DNA from: Oscillospiraceae bacterium
GTDB lineage: Bacteria; Bacillota; Clostridia; Oscillospirales; Oscillospiraceae
Length of the DNA: 14,959 nt
Assembly (NCBI GenBank): GCA_020866945.1
Contig: JAJBVW010000186.1
Location: 1 to 14,959 of the forward strand
Reading direction: 5' to 3'
Positions 14,115 through 14,959 of this stretch are shown piece by piece (positions within the stretch are counted from its first letter, which is position 1; each line of letters begins with the position of its first letter). The translations under genes and the position numbers were made by a program. The notes under the pieces are model-generated. The model was not told the DNA's origin and did not search any database. It worked only from the letters and a program-made list of their open reading frames with translations.

Positions 14115-14664
14115 AAAGCAGGAGCTGCTTCTGGCCGGCGTGCAGGAGCTGAACGACCATGGGATAGTTGATTTTTCTGTCCGGCGGGTGGCGGAGGCCT
14201 GCGGCTTGTCCCCCGCCGCGCCCTATAAGCATTTTGCCAATAAAAACGAGTTTATCGCGGCTGTTATCTCCTATAACTATTCCATCTGGTACACAAAACT
14301 TCACGACATTTTGGAGGCCAACCCCGGCGATTACCGCCGGCAGATAACAGAAATGCTCGTTACTTACACCTGCTTTCTGGTGGAAAATCCCCATTTCCGT
14401 TCGGCACTGATGATAAAGGACGACGCTCTTGACCGCGGCCACCAGGGCCTGCGGAGCAAGCTCTCGAAGCTCCCCAATGAGGCGGCGGAAAAATATCGGG
14501 AGCAGGTCAATATGCCGATGGATGTTTTTGTGCGCAAAAAATTTGTCCTCCGTTCCCTGATGTATGGCGCGGCCCTGATGTTTGAAAACGGGGAGCTGGC
14601 CTATAACGAGGAATCCCTGGAAATGCTTCGGGCCATGGCTGACAGGGAGTTCGACATCCCCTAA
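14089..14664 (+). CDS. TetR/AcrR-family transcriptional regulator
   Basis: This 191-residue protein has the TetR-type N-terminal DNA-binding domain. Helix-turn-helix sequence FSVRRVAEACGLSPAAPYKHF is followed by NKNEFIAAVI (residues about 25-55), where the YKHF..K..F pattern is the family's recognition-helix end. The remaining helical region would hold the ligand pocket and dimer interface and is not recognisable beyond that. The start at 14089 lies within the 3' end of the CoA ligase gene, eight bases after AGGAGA (14075-14080), so it is probably cotranscribed and coupled. TetR proteins in fatty acid loci often sense acyl-CoA. Control of this operon, perhaps through the twin boxes at 4321-4374, is inference. 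A strong terminator follows 24 bases after the stop. Confidence 0.9.
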   Translation: MTEGHRKNKKQELLLAGVQELNDHGIVDFSVRRVAEACGLSPAAPYKHFANKNEFIAAVISYNYSIWYTKLHDILEANPGDYRRQITEMLVTYTCFLVENPHFRSALMIKDDALDRGHQGLRSKLSKLPNEAAEKYREQVNMPMDVFVRKKFVLRSLMYGAALMFENGELAYNEESLEMLRAMADREFDIP

Positions 14665-14688
14665 CGCTATGCCGTTCCTATACAAAGT

Positions 14689-14729
14689 AAACCCGGGAAT
14701 CGCTGACTGTCAGCGATTCCCGGGTTTTT
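14689..14729 (+). terminator. Strong intrinsic terminator after the TetR gene
   Basis: A perfect 18-bp stem (left arm 14689-14706, right arm 14710-14727) closes on a 3-base CTG loop, with ACCCGGG and GCGATTCCCGGG in the arms. The T-run TTTTT at 14725-14729 forms the end of the stem and its tail. It marks the end of the acpP-to-TetR run. The AAA at the base of the left arm gives a shorter A/T tract for the opposite strand. Confidence 0.88.
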
Positions 14730-14866
14730 GCAGTTGAGCAATCTGAATCAAAAGTCACTGGTCTAGCGGTTTTATTCACATTGTTAAAATTTTGCTGACC
14801 TTATAAGGACAACGAGATGTATTAAATTACAAATCATATTACGCAGGATAGTTATACAGGATGCTC
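14730..14866. other. AT-rich intergenic stretch with no gene recognised
   Basis: Composition drops sharply towards A+T compared with the genes to the left. No open frame of useful length, RNA gene or convincing promoter is seen. An AAGGA at 14808 is followed by an ATG that stops after one further codon. ATTAC occurs twice close together near 14826 and 14838 as a direct repeat, without the inverted half of the acpP boxes. Confidence 0.5.
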
Positions 14867-14882
14867 CCGACATTTATGTCGG
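14867..14882. repeat. 16-bp palindrome CCGACATTTATGTCGG
   Basis: CCGACAT and ATGTCGG form a perfect dyad around TT. It could be a protein-binding operator or a small RNA hairpin just beyond the terminator at 14889-14915. No regulator can be assigned. Confidence 0.4.
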
Positions 14883-14888
14883 TCGCAA

Positions 14889-14915
14889 AAAGCAGCCCCA
14901 TCACGGAGCTGCTTT
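14889..14915 (-). terminator. Hairpin, probable terminator of a minus-strand gene beyond the right edge
   Basis: An 8-bp stem (AAAGCAGC at 14889-14896, GCTGCTTT at 14908-14915) encloses an 11-base loop. Read on the minus strand it is followed by a run of five T's (five A's on the + strand at 14887-14891), which fits an intrinsic terminator for leftward transcription. On the + strand the tail is ATTTT, so it may work in both directions. No complete gene uses it within the window. Confidence 0.55.
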
Positions 14916-14959
14916 ATTTTAGCTGTGTGGCAGTTTGGGATATAGGACCAGCTCGAAGT

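Noticed and set aside
14919..14957. Partial minus-strand gene ending FELVLYPKLPHS
   Set aside because: Only 12 codons are in the window, a second frame is equally open, and no family can be recognised; mentioned only as context for the terminator.

Overview
The window is G+C-rich, gene-dense DNA with nearly all genes on the + strand. It most likely comes from a Clostridia-type member of the Bacillota, perhaps Oscillospirales. That placement is inferred from the FabK-type enoyl-ACP reductase, the clostridial order acpP-fabK-fabD-fabG-fabF-accB-fabZ-accC-accD-accA, the cysE-cysS pair and the base composition. No 16S rRNA or other marker is present to confirm it.

Layout. (1) Positions 1-2068 hold the 3' end of recA, recX (overlapping the recA stop) and rimO, a housekeeping block for recombination and ribosome modification. 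(2) Positions 2126-4174 hold cysE and cysS, for cysteine biosynthesis and cysteinyl-tRNA charging. (3) Positions 4175-4405 are the main regulatory gap. It contains a hairpin, a near-consensus sigma-A-type promoter, a perfect 11-bp stem-loop followed by T6 that starts at the predicted +1, and two related GGTAA-N6-ATTACY boxes. (4) Positions 4406-12441 are the type II fatty acid synthesis and acetyl-CoA carboxylase cluster. Its genes overlap by a few bases almost throughout, except for a 148-bp gap holding a 17-bp hairpin between fabG and fabF. (5) Positions 12438-14664 hold an acyl/acetyl-CoA synthetase-like ANL enzyme and a TetR-type regulator, both overlapping the preceding gene and so probably part of the same transcript. 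A strong intrinsic terminator closes the run at 14689-14729. (6) The last 230 bases are AT-richer and hold a short palindrome and a hairpin that best fits a terminator for a minus-strand gene beyond the right edge.

How the genes work together. AccA, AccB, AccC and AccD make malonyl-CoA. FabD moves malonyl to the AcpP carrier. FabF condenses, FabG reduces, FabZ dehydrates and FabK performs the second reduction. The trailing CoA ligase and TetR regulator could link acyl or acetate activation, and acyl-CoA sensing, to this pathway; that link is inference.

The most notable observations are two apparent lesions 1.2 kb apart in this otherwise intact cluster: an in-frame TAA at codon 27 of fabZ, and a single-base frameshift in accC that separates its ATP-grasp region from key active-site residues. 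They may be sequencing or assembly errors, real mutations or, less likely, recoding. Also worth checking are the promoter/hairpin/twin-box arrangement before acpP, the Gln at the usual His position of FabK's EAGGH motif, and the absence of fabH and a fabT-like gene at the cluster head. I found no CRISPR array, tRNA, rRNA, insertion sequence or phage gene, and nothing I can defend as a wholly new system.
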